DNA of 64,000 nucleotides, taken from contig JAEBUN010000014.1 of assembly GCA_023014365.1 (NCBI GenBank), positions 930,001 to 994,000 of the forward strand, written 5' to 3'. Below the pieces are notes generated by a model. The model was not told the DNA's origin and did not search any database. It saw nothing but the letters and a program-made list of their open reading frames with translations. Origin of the DNA: Lepiota brunneoincarnata. Lineage: Eukaryota; Basidiomycota; Agaricomycetes; Agaricales; Agaricaceae. The translations under genes and the position numbers were made by a program. The number at the start of each line of letters is the position of its first letter. Positions within the stretch are counted from its first letter, which is position 1. Shown piece by piece: positions 1 to 8,959 of the stretch.

Positions 1-494
1 GGGGCCATCTTGCTTGCTGCTCGAAGGAGGACCTCTAGTTCGCTCTTGTCAACCTTCCACTCCAGACCGTGGATGAGGTGCCATGCTCTGAGCCCACAGA
101 CGTAGTTGTTGATGGTACTGCCTGAGTAAGAGCCTGCCAGCGAGGAGATGAAGGTTGCTAGGAGGTTGGGTGATGTTGGGGCACGCTGGGGGTCAGGAAT
201 GTTCCGGGAGTCACAGAAGACATGAAATACCAGAAGCCCTGAGCCATAGGCTGCACGCGTGGACTCATCCCATGAAATCTCTTTGAGGGTGACTACTCGC
301 TCTATGTCTTCTGAGGATATCTGCCCTGAGACCCCTTTCTCCGTGACTGGGCGCCACCTTTTGAGTCGCTCCTTGGCTAGTACATGTGGACGGAGTTGTG
401 ATGGGAGGGGGGTAAGGTCTGTCTGGTAGGGGGTTGGGGGTTTTGGAGGGTCTGGGGTGGAAGTTTGGGTGTTGAATCTCGAGTGGGGGTTAAC
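1..494 (-). CDS. Tyrosine recombinase (integrase) of the DIRS-like element, partial, cut by window edge
   Basis: Reading the minus strand downstream of the RT-RNase H ORF gives an open frame in the +1 frame relative to it, running off the left edge. The visible part resembles the N-terminal SAM-like core-binding domain of a tyrosine recombinase: a Pro-rich leader, a stretch with RNIPDPQRAPTSPNLLATFI, then SGSTINNYVCGLRAWHLIHG, a helix pattern typical of the fungal YR family. The catalytic half (R-HxxR-Y) would lie left of base 1. No ATG is visible; the frame overlaps the 3' end of the RT ORF, so expression may use frameshifting or re-initiation. In DIRS and Ngaro elements this enzyme replaces the DDE integrase and inserts the circular cDNA without target duplication. 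Assignment is by pattern and by position after RT-RH. Confidence 0.7.
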
Positions 495-3021
495 TGAAGA
501 GAGCCTGCGCAATAAGCTCGTCTTCCTGGTGATCTGGGGTGTGCTTTGCTTCATGAAATGGTAGGGGGGTTTCTGGACGAAACTGGGGGGGCCTTGATAT
601 TGGTGTCGGGCAATTGTACGTCGCAGTAAACTGTAGTTCAGATAGGGTGGGGGGGGAATCAAAGTCGACAATGAAGTGCTTGAACTCCGGTGGTAGAGTG
701 AGGGCTGGGAGGAGGAGTGAGCTATCAGCGAAGATGCCTCGCGATGGTTTGTCAGCTGGATTGGCTTTGCTGGGGATGTATTCTGTGTGGAAGGTTGTAT
801 TGGTTGCCAGTGTAGTCTCATAGACTCGTTTGAAGACTTCGTTAATGTGACGGTTTCGACTACGTCCTCTCCACCAGCCTTCAACCACTCCTGTGTTGTC
901 GCCATAGACTTTGAATTCTTTTCCTTGGTCCGGATTTGTTTGTAGGATTGTAGCCACCAAGAAGTAGAACCCGACGGCCTCTGCCCATCCAATATCCTTT
1001 CCCCCTGTTTTCCATCCTGGTAGTAGTCTCCAAGCCCTCCATTTGTGTCCAATCGTGATCCCAATGCCCACTTCAGAGCTGGCATCTGAGTAGGCTGCAA
1101 GGTCGGTGATGGGGCATGGGCCTGGGATGGGGGATTTAATTGACTCTTGTGATAGTGTGTTCTCCCACCATTTGAGCTCATCATGAGAGTGTTTAGGAGG
1201 GTGACGTGGGAGGAATGGTCGATCCTGGAATGTCCCAAGGAAGGACTCTAAGCTGGTTATGTAAGCACGCCCTTGAGGTACAATGAGAGAGGCGTGAAGA
1301 AGCTTTCCATGGAGTTTTTGGGCTTCATCGAGGGTGTGTGTTGACTTGGATTGCCAATGTTTCACTGCCTCCAAGTATTTGCACTTTTTGCTTGGGGTAA
1401 TGGCTACTGTCTGCTTTGTTAGGTCCCACTCGAAGCCCATGAACGTCACTTTGGTGCTGAATAAGGTGTCTTTGCTTGTTTCCCATGGGATACCCAGCTG
1501 ATTTGAGATGTCCTCGATGTCAGAGAAAGCATATGTGAACTTGGTATCATGTAGTTGTCTTGGAGTGGCTTTGGAGAGGTCTTTTAGTGGGAAAGTTTTG
1601 TCTTCATCAAATTCCTCTACCCGTCCACAGGGGATTGAGTTTCCTCTGAACCATAGCCTGCCTCCTTTGTGTATTTGCCCTCCATTTGCTTTGATCCTGG
1701 CTGCCCAGATCTGACGTTGAATATTGTACCTAGCAAGGTGTGCCCAGGGGATTCTTATGAAGAGGTGATCATCGACCCATTTCGAAATTGGTCCGATACC
1801 TAAAGCTCGCATCACATCGGTACCTGCATCCGCGACTCTTCCAAAGATACCTGCTCCAGAGGCTAGGCCAAAGGCATCTCTTGTGTCGATGGCGAATGTA
1901 TCTTCCCCTTCAAGCCTGATGACCATCCCTGGCCATTGTGAGGGAGCTAACGGGATAGACCTGTAAGCTTCCTTGACATCCCTTGTTGCTGCTTCTGAGC
2001 CTGGTGGGAGAGACGAGATGAGGAGTGCAATAGTTGCAAAAGTGCCCCATGTGCAAGGAAATTGTGCCGAGTTAATGGCTGAATTGATTGAACTTATGCC
2101 TGCCTTTGGGGAATATGGGTACGAGTAGTTTTGGATGAGTTGAAATCTTCCTGGTTTTCCTGGCTTAGGGATAATGCTCAGTGGGGAACATTGGAATGGG
2201 CCGATGAGGGATTGAACTTCGTCCTTGGAGAGAGGGCCCAGATACCTGCCCAATTGTAATTCATGTTGCACAATGTCGTGGAATTTATTAATGTGTTTGT
2301 TAATAGAGGGTCCATTAATGGGGGTATAAGTAGTAGTGATAATCGGAACTCCTGCATCGAAACCGAATTTTAGAGAGTTTAGGAGCTCAGGATATTTTAC
2401 GATGAGGCCAGTCCTATTTAACAATGACTCCCATGCTTCAACGTGGTAGGGTATTTCAGGGTTGAGTGCCTTGAGCTTGAGGGCAGCTCTGAGCGCCATG
2501 ATCCTTTGCTCCACAGCCTGAGCATTTGTGCTTACTGCCATGGGTGGTGCTTGTGCAACCCTGCCTGTGTTGCCAATCTGAACAGAGCGTGATGCCCTGT
2601 GGGTTGATGAGGCGTTTGTTTGAGTTTCTCTTGCAGCATGTGGGTGCACTATTGTCCCATAGGAGCGTAGCTGAGCAATTGGCAACGTTGTGGGGGTGCC
2701 TGCCAAGACAGATGCAGCAGGCGGAGAGGATGGTATCGCGTGATGAGGAGTTCCGAAAGCTGTGGTCTCGCTGCTTCTTTCTGGGGGATTGGCCCTGTTC
2801 CTTGTCCTCAGAGTCCTGGCTTGGTGATGGGGAGGTGTGATGTTGTCTCCTCCAGGTTTGGAAAGGCTGGTTTTCCTGAGTGGGTGGTGAGTGTCCTCTG
2901 CTGGATGGGTATTGCCTGAATGATTGGGGGGGAACAGTCCTAAGCTTAGAGGATGTACATATTCATCTCTAGCGAACAGAGTTGTAGAGCTAGGCTGTGC
3001 CATCAACATTTGGCATGCCAT
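490..3021 (-). CDS. Reverse transcriptase-RNase H polyprotein of a DIRS/Ngaro-like retrotransposon
   Basis: An 843-residue uninterrupted ORF with an ATG start. The N-terminal ~160 residues are low-complexity and Pro/Thr-rich. The RT core follows: a primer-grip region with PLSIIPKPGKPGRFQLI, palm motif A as TRDVKEAYRSIPL, the FGLASGAGIFGR segment, and the catalytic box KWVDDH. The RNase H domain has the acidic residues in AAYSDASSE, GWAEAV, YGDNTG and NPADKPSRG. There is no DDE integrase; a tyrosine recombinase frame follows. The order gag-like / RT-RH / YR is that of DIRS-order elements; no methyltransferase domain lies between RH and YR, which fits Ngaro-like or MT-less DIRS lineages. The ATG lies 19 bases inside the 3' end of the gag-like ORF, so translation is probably coupled. 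No disruptions, so this copy could be recent. Confidence 0.85.
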   Translation of the reverse strand: MACQMLMAQPSSTTLFARDEYVHPLSLGLFPPNHSGNTHPAEDTHHPLRKTSLSKPGGDNITPPHHQARTLRTRNRANPPERSSETTAFGTPHHAIPSSPPAASVLAGTPTTLPIAQLRSYGTIVHPHAARETQTNASSTHRASRSVQIGNTGRVAQAPPMAVSTNAQAVEQRIMALRAALKLKALNPEIPYHVEAWESLLNRTGLIVKYPELLNSLKFGFDAGVPIITTTYTPINGPSINKHINKFHDIVQHELQLGRYLGPLSKDEVQSLIGPFQCSPLSIIPKPGKPGRFQLIQNYSYPYSPKAGISSINSAINSAQFPCTWGTFATIALLISSLPPGSEAATRDVKEAYRSIPLAPSQWPGMVIRLEGEDTFAIDTRDAFGLASGAGIFGRVADAGTDVMRALGIGPISKWVDDHLFIRIPWAHLARYNIQRQIWAARIKANGGQIHKGGRLWFRGNSIPCGRVEEFDEDKTFPLKDLSKATPRQLHDTKFTYAFSDIEDISNQLGIPWETSKDTLFSTKVTFMGFEWDLTKQTVAITPSKKCKYLEAVKHWQSKSTHTLDEAQKLHGKLLHASLIVPQGRAYITSLESFLGTFQDRPFLPRHPPKHSHDELKWWENTLSQESIKSPIPGPCPITDLAAYSDASSEVGIGITIGHKWRAWRLLPGWKTGGKDIGWAEAVGFYFLVATILQTNPDQGKEFKVYGDNTGVVEGWWRGRSRNRHINEVFKRVYETTLATNTTFHTEYIPSKANPADKPSRGIFADSSLLLPALTLPPEFKHFIVDFDSPPTLSELQFTATYNCPTPISRPPQFRPETPLPFHEAKHTPDHQEDELIAQALFS

Positions 3022-4379
3022 GTTTGTGAGTGTTTGTCATGCCAGATGAGGATGTTCGATACGACGTATCGTGCAGTTGCAGCAAGGAGGGGTGTGGAAT
3101 GTAGATGTGTGAGAATTGGTTGCATGGAGGTAGGTGGTAGCGTTGCGTAGCATGTTGTAAAGTAGCAAGTTCCCATGGTAAGGATGTGTAGCGTGTCCCA
3201 GTGGGGGTAGGGTGAAGTGACCAGATGTGGGGTCCGTAAAGTAGCATAGGTATGCGAAAGGATGGTAGCATGATGCAGAGCGTCAGGGGTAGCATGATGT
3301 AGGATGTGAGCTGCAATTTCATTTCGCTTGATATCACTTAATTTTTGATCTATTTCCTGTATACGCTCATCGTTGATGATGCTAATGTTGAAGGTGGATG
3401 TGGCGGAGGGGTCTGTGAGCTGCCGGTGCCATTCTCGATGGACTTCTGCCTGGTAGATCACTAGGACTTGGTCACCGTCTTTGCAAGATGCATCTTGACG
3501 GATGGCGTGGTGGTTGAGGAGGATGAAAAACTGGCCCAGGGCCAGTATTAAGTCGTCTGGCCAACTGGCCTGTTCGATGGCATTTAAGAAAAGTGGCTGA
3601 GCGAGGGTGATTTGTTGCCAAGTGAGTTTTTCGTCTGGTACTGCTTTTTGGGAGGGGTTGACGGCTGCTACGGGCCTCAGTGCGACTGTGTCATTCACTC
3701 TGGTAAGTGTGAGGGAGTCTTGGGGGCATGAGAGATCAGCGAAAAGTGCATCTTCGCAGCCTTCTGGGGTGAAGTACCACATCTCGACGTACTCCCGCTG
3801 CCTCAGCTTCTTAAGGGCGAATGTTGATGGCTGGGGATCCCTCTTTGCTGTTACCATTCTCCCTTGGTCGAGTGGGTTGAGCCTGGGTTTTGACCTGGCC
3901 TGTGGCTCCAGATTGTTTTCCAGCTCTCGTTGCAGCTCTGGGGGCTGGGAGTGGTCCCGCCGACGTGGAGGGATCGGTGGTCTGTCGGGTTCAGCCTCTT
4001 GCTGTCTATTTGCCTCTGGCTGCTCGTCTGCTCCAAGCTGTCTATTGTGTCCTTGTTGGTTGTCTCCCTCCTGGTGTTGGTGACCACCCTGGTGGTCATT
4101 ACCTGCTTGAGGGTGTCCTCCCTGACGGTCGTTGTCATTTGGTTGCCTATTGTCGATTGGCTGACCCCCATCGTTCTCCTGTCTGCCCTCCTCCAGCTGC
4201 TGGGCCCATTGGGCCTTTTGGGCCTCATTTTCCTCGATCCAGGATTGGAGGAGGATGATGGTTGCTTGTTGTTCTGAGCAATGTCGAGATTGGGCCAGGG
4301 CTTGCCAGGCTAAGCGGAAGTAGTTTGTTGAGAAGTCCGGGGGGAATGCTAGATTTGGGTCATTGTCTAATCTTGGCAT
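3003..4379 (-). CDS. Gag-like ORF1 of the DIRS-like element
   Basis: A protein of about 458 residues, from the ATG at 4379-4377 (MPRLDNDPNLAF...) to the stop overlapping the RT ORF. It has a Gln/Asn/Gly-rich hydrophilic middle (repeated QGGH, DNRQPNDN-type stretches), a basic Arg/Pro segment, and a folded-looking C-terminal half with no zinc knuckle. No enzymatic motif is seen. Position immediately upstream of RT-RH supports a capsid or nucleic-acid-binding role. The frame stays open upstream into the inserted hAT element, but those residues are transposon terminal repeat, not Gag. The real start codon falls exactly at the hAT junction: its A is the last base of the duplicated target. In the empty site the frame is also open upstream, so a longer native N-terminus is possible. 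Confidence 0.65.
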   Translation of the reverse strand: MPRLDNDPNLAFPPDFSTNYFRLAWQALAQSRHCSEQQATIILLQSWIEENEAQKAQWAQQLEEGRQENDGGQPIDNRQPNDNDRQGGHPQAGNDHQGGHQHQEGDNQQGHNRQLGADEQPEANRQQEAEPDRPPIPPRRRDHSQPPELQRELENNLEPQARSKPRLNPLDQGRMVTAKRDPQPSTFALKKLRQREYVEMWYFTPEGCEDALFADLSCPQDSLTLTRVNDTVALRPVAAVNPSQKAVPDEKLTWQQITLAQPLFLNAIEQASWPDDLILALGQFFILLNHHAIRQDASCKDGDQVLVIYQAEVHREWHRQLTDPSATSTFNISIINDERIQEIDQKLSDIKRNEIAAHILHHATPDALHHATILSHTYATLRTPHLVTSPYPHWDTLHILTMGTCYFTTCYATLPPTSMQPILTHLHSTPLLAATARYVVSNILIWHDKHSQTWHAKC

Positions 4380-4386
4380 TTGGGGG

Positions 4387-5397
4387 TAGTGATGTAACGG
4401 CCCGGCTCGGCCTGAAAGCCGTGGCTTTGGCCCGGCTTTGGGGGGCTCAGGCTTTGCAAACCTCAAGCCTAGGCCGCCTATGATGGCTTCCAACGGCTTA
4501 GGCTCGGCTCAGGCCCAAGCCATGGCTTTTGAGTCACTTATAAATGAATTAGATAGAAGTAGGCGACAGCTGTACTACCCTTCGTTGTCATATAGATCCT
4601 CATCCTCTGCAAGTAGTTGATCCCAAGTAAACCCCTCATCGACAGCACTTGCATCTGTTGCAAGCTCAAGGTCCATCTCTTCAAGGTCTTCCTCCTCCTC
4701 TGTAGCTACGACAACCTTGCGAAAGATGAGATTGTTGTGGTACATACACTTTAAGCACTGTAACGCTTCGACAATATCTCCTTTGAGGCGATTACGCTGC
4801 TTGCTCAGGGTGATTCCAGCAGAAGAAAAAGCACGTTCACTTGACACTGATGATGCCATGATTGCAAGGTAATCACGCACGAGCGATGCACCAGTTGGGT
4901 AACAAGGTGCACTGATTCCAGGGGTTCGAGGTCAGGAGGAATCACAGGGGTGTTTAATATTGCCGTTGGTATTGCCGTTGGTTCCTGTGCCTTGATGTTC
5001 ACATGCGCCGTCTTCTGTGCTTGGGCCTGTGCAATAATTTCGCGATGGGAAGATATTGCTGGCTTGGCAATGTTGGAAGGAGCAGTAAGTCGACTGGAAG
5101 GATTTATTTGGCACCTACCGTGAGGTCGGTCGGCGCCCATGATAATCGTTGTGATCAGTGATAAGGTTGATACTATTTTTAGTTGTACACAACAAAACTG
5201 GACAAAACTGTACAGTTCATGATCGCAAACATCCGAAGTACAAGAAGCCGCGGCTCAGGCCACGGCTTTAGGCTTTGGAAATGTCAAGCCTGAGCCACAA
5301 GCCGTCCAAAGCCCCCTGGACGGCTTGATGGGGCTCAGCCTATTCAGGCTCGGCCTCGGCCGGCTCGCGTCTTTGAGCCGAGCCGTACACATCACTA
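4387..5397. mobile_element. Internally deleted hAT DNA transposon with 8-bp target duplication
   Basis: The ends are inverted copies: TAGTGATGTAACGGCCCGGC on the left and, reverse-complemented, TAGTGATGTGTACGGCTCGG on the right. They are flanked by a perfect 8-bp duplication tttggggg at 4379-4386 and 5398-5405. An 8-bp duplication and a TAGTGATGT-type terminus are hallmarks of the hAT superfamily. Sub-terminal regions are unusually rich in GGCTCGGC/GCCGAGCC-type motifs (4394-4530 and 5250-5395), which may be transposase binding sites. At 1,011 bp it retains only the transposase C-terminus and is non-autonomous. It sits directly in front of the gag-like start codon of the DIRS element. Confidence 0.92.
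4575..4880 (-). pseudogene. hAT transposase C-terminal dimerisation domain remnant
   Basis: The frame reads CYPTGASLVRDYLAIMASSV then SSERAFSSAGITLSKQRNRL, the signature of the hAT C-terminal dimerisation region, followed by an acidic tail and a stop near the element end. The frame is open slightly further upstream than given but meets a stop near 4930. The DDE catalytic core and BED zinc finger are absent; other short frames to about 5140 are not recognisable transposase. It cannot be active alone, though the dimerisation fragment could in principle be expressed. Confidence 0.85.
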
Positions 5398-5405
5398 TTT
5401 GGGGG

Positions 5406-6827
5406 ACTTGGGTTCGTAGGTGTATCGGACAGATGAAGGGAGAGTAAATGAATGAGATTAAGGTGTTAGATATGAGAGAATGTGAGAGAATGTGAGATGT
5501 AAGGTTCTAACGAGAAAACGAGGGAGCGGGGAGCGGCGGTCAGTTGCCACTGCGGTAGTGGTGGTGCGGGGCCAAACAAGCGCAGTGGCTGTGACCTTTG
5601 CTTGGTCAAAGACTTAACTCTGCTCGCTCGGTCCATTCTGGCCGATTAGCAGACTCTCAACCTTCGGGTCACGTTGCTTTTGTTTTTCAACCTATCACGA
5701 TGGACAAGTAGTACAAGTCACGTCTCCCAGGTTATTTTGATTCTAAATCAGAAAGAATAGGAACCTTACGAGCGCGGGCCCGACTTGGTAATTGCCGAGG
5801 ACTGACACTTCGAGCTGACACTACCGACGCAGAACAGATGGCCACAACATATATCTGAATGGTTAGATATTATTCCCCGGAACAGGAGATCCGAATCCTC
5901 TTCACTGAACTCGGCAACGCGATTTAATAAGTCCTCGAAACGGAACCCCAAAGTATATTCAAATTGGATAGCAACGAGACAGCATCCGGCAGGTGGAGCG
6001 TCAGCGCTCGCGGGGGAGGGGGCGAATGATCCGAATGGGGGGGACGCTTCAAGTTGGCTGGTGGTGGGTGTCAGCTTTACTCACGGTCCACGGAGCGACG
6101 GAACCCGAGACGACCCGTATCTCGTATTTTATATTCGACTTCTCTCATACACAGAAAAAATATCGGATCTCAAGAGGTGGGAAACAAGTTTGCGCTTGGC
6201 CTTCCCCGAAGCTTTCCTAATGGGCCAGTCAGCCAGTAACCTGGCCTGGCCTATCATCAGGGCTAGATTAGGGACGGGAGTTGCTGTAGAACTTATGATG
6301 ACTTGATTTAGATCGGTATTCCTGGGGTGCTGGGAACGTGTGATACATAAAAATGGATCTCGACACCCGATGGCAGATTCCGACTAGCGCCTTAAATCAG
6401 GCCCCAGGATGCAATGTTGAATTCAAACATCAAGTTGTGTCGGACACTACTTGAGGGCCCAGGATACGTCCTTCGAGACACATTTGTGTATGCTTCATCT
6501 ACTCGCTTAGCTCACTGAGCCTCCAGCTTTGTCCGGTGAAAAATAAATGGTTTCTATGGCGATGTTACACATATTCCCCGAGATAGATCATTCTCTGTAG
6601 CCGAGTGTGACCAAATTCGTCTTTCCATCTTCCTGTATCCACGCGTCAATGATATCAGCTCAGCACAGCAAGAATTGAATTTACGAACGGATGGTAACCA
6701 CAGCCCATGTGTGAAATAGCTGACTGATAGTCACCTGGAAGCTTTCGCTGACTATAAAGCGGGCTAGTATCGAGCCCTGAAAGAGCTCTTTTGGATGGGC
6801 CGCTGGACGCTCTCCCCTCACTAGATA
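5406..6827. other. DIRS element upstream region, then intergenic DNA before the membrane-protein gene
   Basis: The first part continues the DIRS element beyond the hAT insertion: the gag frame stays open leftward from about 5480, with short imperfect repeats of GAGAGAATGT near 5472-5495. I could not place the outer end, because DIRS elements have no target duplication and their split or inverted terminal repeats need the complete element. From about 5700 to 6827 I see no recognisable gene; short open frames around 5990-6310 lack codon structure. The last few hundred bases presumably hold the promoter of the gene starting at 6828. Confidence 0.4.
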
Positions 6828-8318
6828 ATGGCTTCAAACTCGAGTCCTTCAGATCCCCCCCAAAGGCATATGCACAAACACCACATTCCCTCGAAAGTCA
6901 TCATCGTCAAACCTAACCGCGGTGCCCTTCGCGTTTCTGCGCCTGGATCACCCAAGGACAACAAGTCCCACCATGATCATCCGCAGGATTCGGATGTATC
7001 AAGTATAGTGAAGGGTTGGGAGCTGGCACCTTTTCATAACGATACCGAGATTAATTACACCTTTAGAGGTTGGCCATTTTTGTTCCTCTTCTCGATACCT
7101 AGCTTTTTTGCTTACAAGAAACTGGCACGAGCAGGAACCGGAGTCGCCGTTGTTGGGATGAATCACACGTTCCCTCCCATTCCTGATCAATATCTCCCGC
7201 AATGGTCGTGTTTCATTGATGGTCAACCCATCAATAACTCTCAATCACGTCTTGCTACTCCATGGGGATGGCCGACCTCAGCAAGTCAGACTGGCAAGTC
7301 CGACATACCCACTGATTTCAAGACCCGGATATGTCAAGCACGATCGCTCAATGCTACTGAACATACACTCAAGATCCAAGTCCGAGTCCCTTTCTTGCCA
7401 GCTTATTTCCACAGCATTCGCTATGTACCTCTCCCAGACGAGGATGAATATCCGGATAACACACATCTGAGAATCGATTGTCAGGATACCTCAAGTATTC
7501 ATTATCCATCTGAGGATTGGAAACACGGGGACGACGGTGTTCTAGCGTTTCATGGGGGAAAACCAAGTCAGCTGAGGGTTCAATTTCGAGGTACGTGGAG
7601 TTAGTTGCTTATAAGCTACTACTGCTTCCCATTGAACACAATCAAACTAGGACAAAAGCTTCGGTGGTTCGGATGGAGTAATACGAAAAATTTGACGGTA
7701 GAGATAAACGGGAAGCCCTTGAAGCCACATATCAATGAAGATATTGGAGACGGAAAGCCACTGTTTGAAGTCGAGCCATCAAAGTCTAAAGGTAGAGACT
7801 TGCAAGAGGCTCATAACCTCACAGTTTCGGTCTCACATCACGATCAACTCGGTCTCCATCACATCTTGGTAACCATTGGTTCGCCACAACCTGTCATGTT
7901 ATCGTCCGTGGGGTCTACCACCGCAAAGTCATCATCCAGCAGCATCCTCATCGCAGCCTCAACGATAGGAGGAGTCGTCGGACTCGTACTATTGGCTCTG
8001 GCAATTTATCTCTTGACCAGAGTAATCAGAAGAAGGCGGCAGAGTCGCGGGACCTGGAAGGATTCTGCGCTACCCTCGGCAATCGGATATCCTGCCTCCA
8101 AAGCTTCCACCCGCTCTTCTTTCAGCCGCGAGGTGGTGACGGGCGATCTGGAATATAACCCAGAAGCGCAGAAAAAGCTGGAAGTGCTTGATTCGACGGC
8201 CGCTGCTGCTGAACCTCTACCAGCAATTGTCCTCCATGCAGACAGTGGATTACGCATTCAACAAATCCAGCTTTCAGTACCACCATCCGAGATTCCACCC
8301 AAATATACTTATATTTGA
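6828..8318 (+). CDS. Two-lobed extracellular-domain, single-pass membrane protein (fungal hypothetical)
   Basis: Predicted exons 6828-7068, 7135-7590 and 7651-8318; the introns (66 and 60 nt) have GT-AG ends and keep phase 1 at both joins. The first intron is a multiple of three and is easily missed. Both lobes open with the Thr-Gly-Val / Gly-Gln-type strand seen in galactose-binding-like jelly rolls (TGVAVVGMNHTF; GQKLRWFGWSN), each following a spliced Gly. The Ser-rich stalk precedes one membrane helix (about 23 residues around IGGVVGLVLLALAIYLL), then a basic stop-transfer RRRRQ and a ~90-residue cytosolic tail. Several N-x-S/T sites lie in the lobes. I see no clear signal peptide, so an upstream exon may be missing. 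The gene at 62646-64000 has the same plan. Function unknown; a cell-surface role is inference. Confidence 0.7.
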
Positions 8319-8959
8319 TCTTTGTTTTCTTGGCTATTTCTTATCTATTTGTGCACACAAATTTTGGAGGTGTCTTATCTTTCGCATCTCGTCCTCTCGT
8401 TATTTTGGCATATATCACTCGTGTATCAATTATTCATAAGGGGGGCCGCTCGGATTTGACGTGACAGCAAGCGAGTGAAGACGTAAATGTTGCAGGTATT
8501 ACCACGTGAGTGGCGAGTCGGCGGTCCAAACCATATCCTTTTGTCCGTTGCACCTAACTAACCGTGTGATGCATGTTGTATATATGATCAATACGGAACA
8601 TCGGATGATAACTTCGACAGTGTTTACGAGAAGGTGGAGGGTTTATTCACGCATGCGCAACATCACGGGAGCGAACGAGTGGGGCGGAGAATAAGTCGGC
8701 TATCAGGCGGAGCCTGACAAGAACAAGGATGGCAAACGTGCATCTCCTTCGAGCCAATGCCTGTCTTTCCGCAACTCCCTACCGGGTTAAAAGTATATTA
8801 GACTACATAATCCAACAGACAACCTGTTGCAACTGCTGTCCTTTGTCTCGTAACTCTTCCCTTTTAGATGTTTCCGCCTCCCCTTAAAGTGGACTAGATA
8901 GATGCCTCCTCGCGGCACATCCCCAGTACCCTCCTGCCTCAAGCCCCGGGTTAAACCCC
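8319..8959. promoter_or_regulatory. Intergenic region and presumed promoter of the transporter gene
   Basis: No coding signal. A CACGTG E-box-like palindrome lies near 8504, and a pyrimidine-rich stretch (8840-8890) precedes the start codon, as is common at fungal transcription starts. No TATA box or specific operator can be assigned. Confidence 0.3.

Noticed and set aside
490..3021. Assignment of the left-end RT to a Ty3 or LINE element
   Set aside because: No DDE integrase, endonuclease or LTR is present; the RT box WVDD and the following tyrosine-recombinase domain fit the DIRS order.
4380..4493. N-terminal extension of the gag-like protein (about 38 residues upstream of MPRLDND)
   Set aside because: It has no ATG and is translated from the hAT terminal repeat; it is an accident of the insertion.
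7069..7134. In-frame hydrophobic segment (GWPFLFLFSIPSFFAYKK) as a membrane helix in the first membrane protein
   Set aside because: It is a 66-nt intron with GT-AG ends; removing it restores the lobe strand FRGTGVAVVG seen in the relative.
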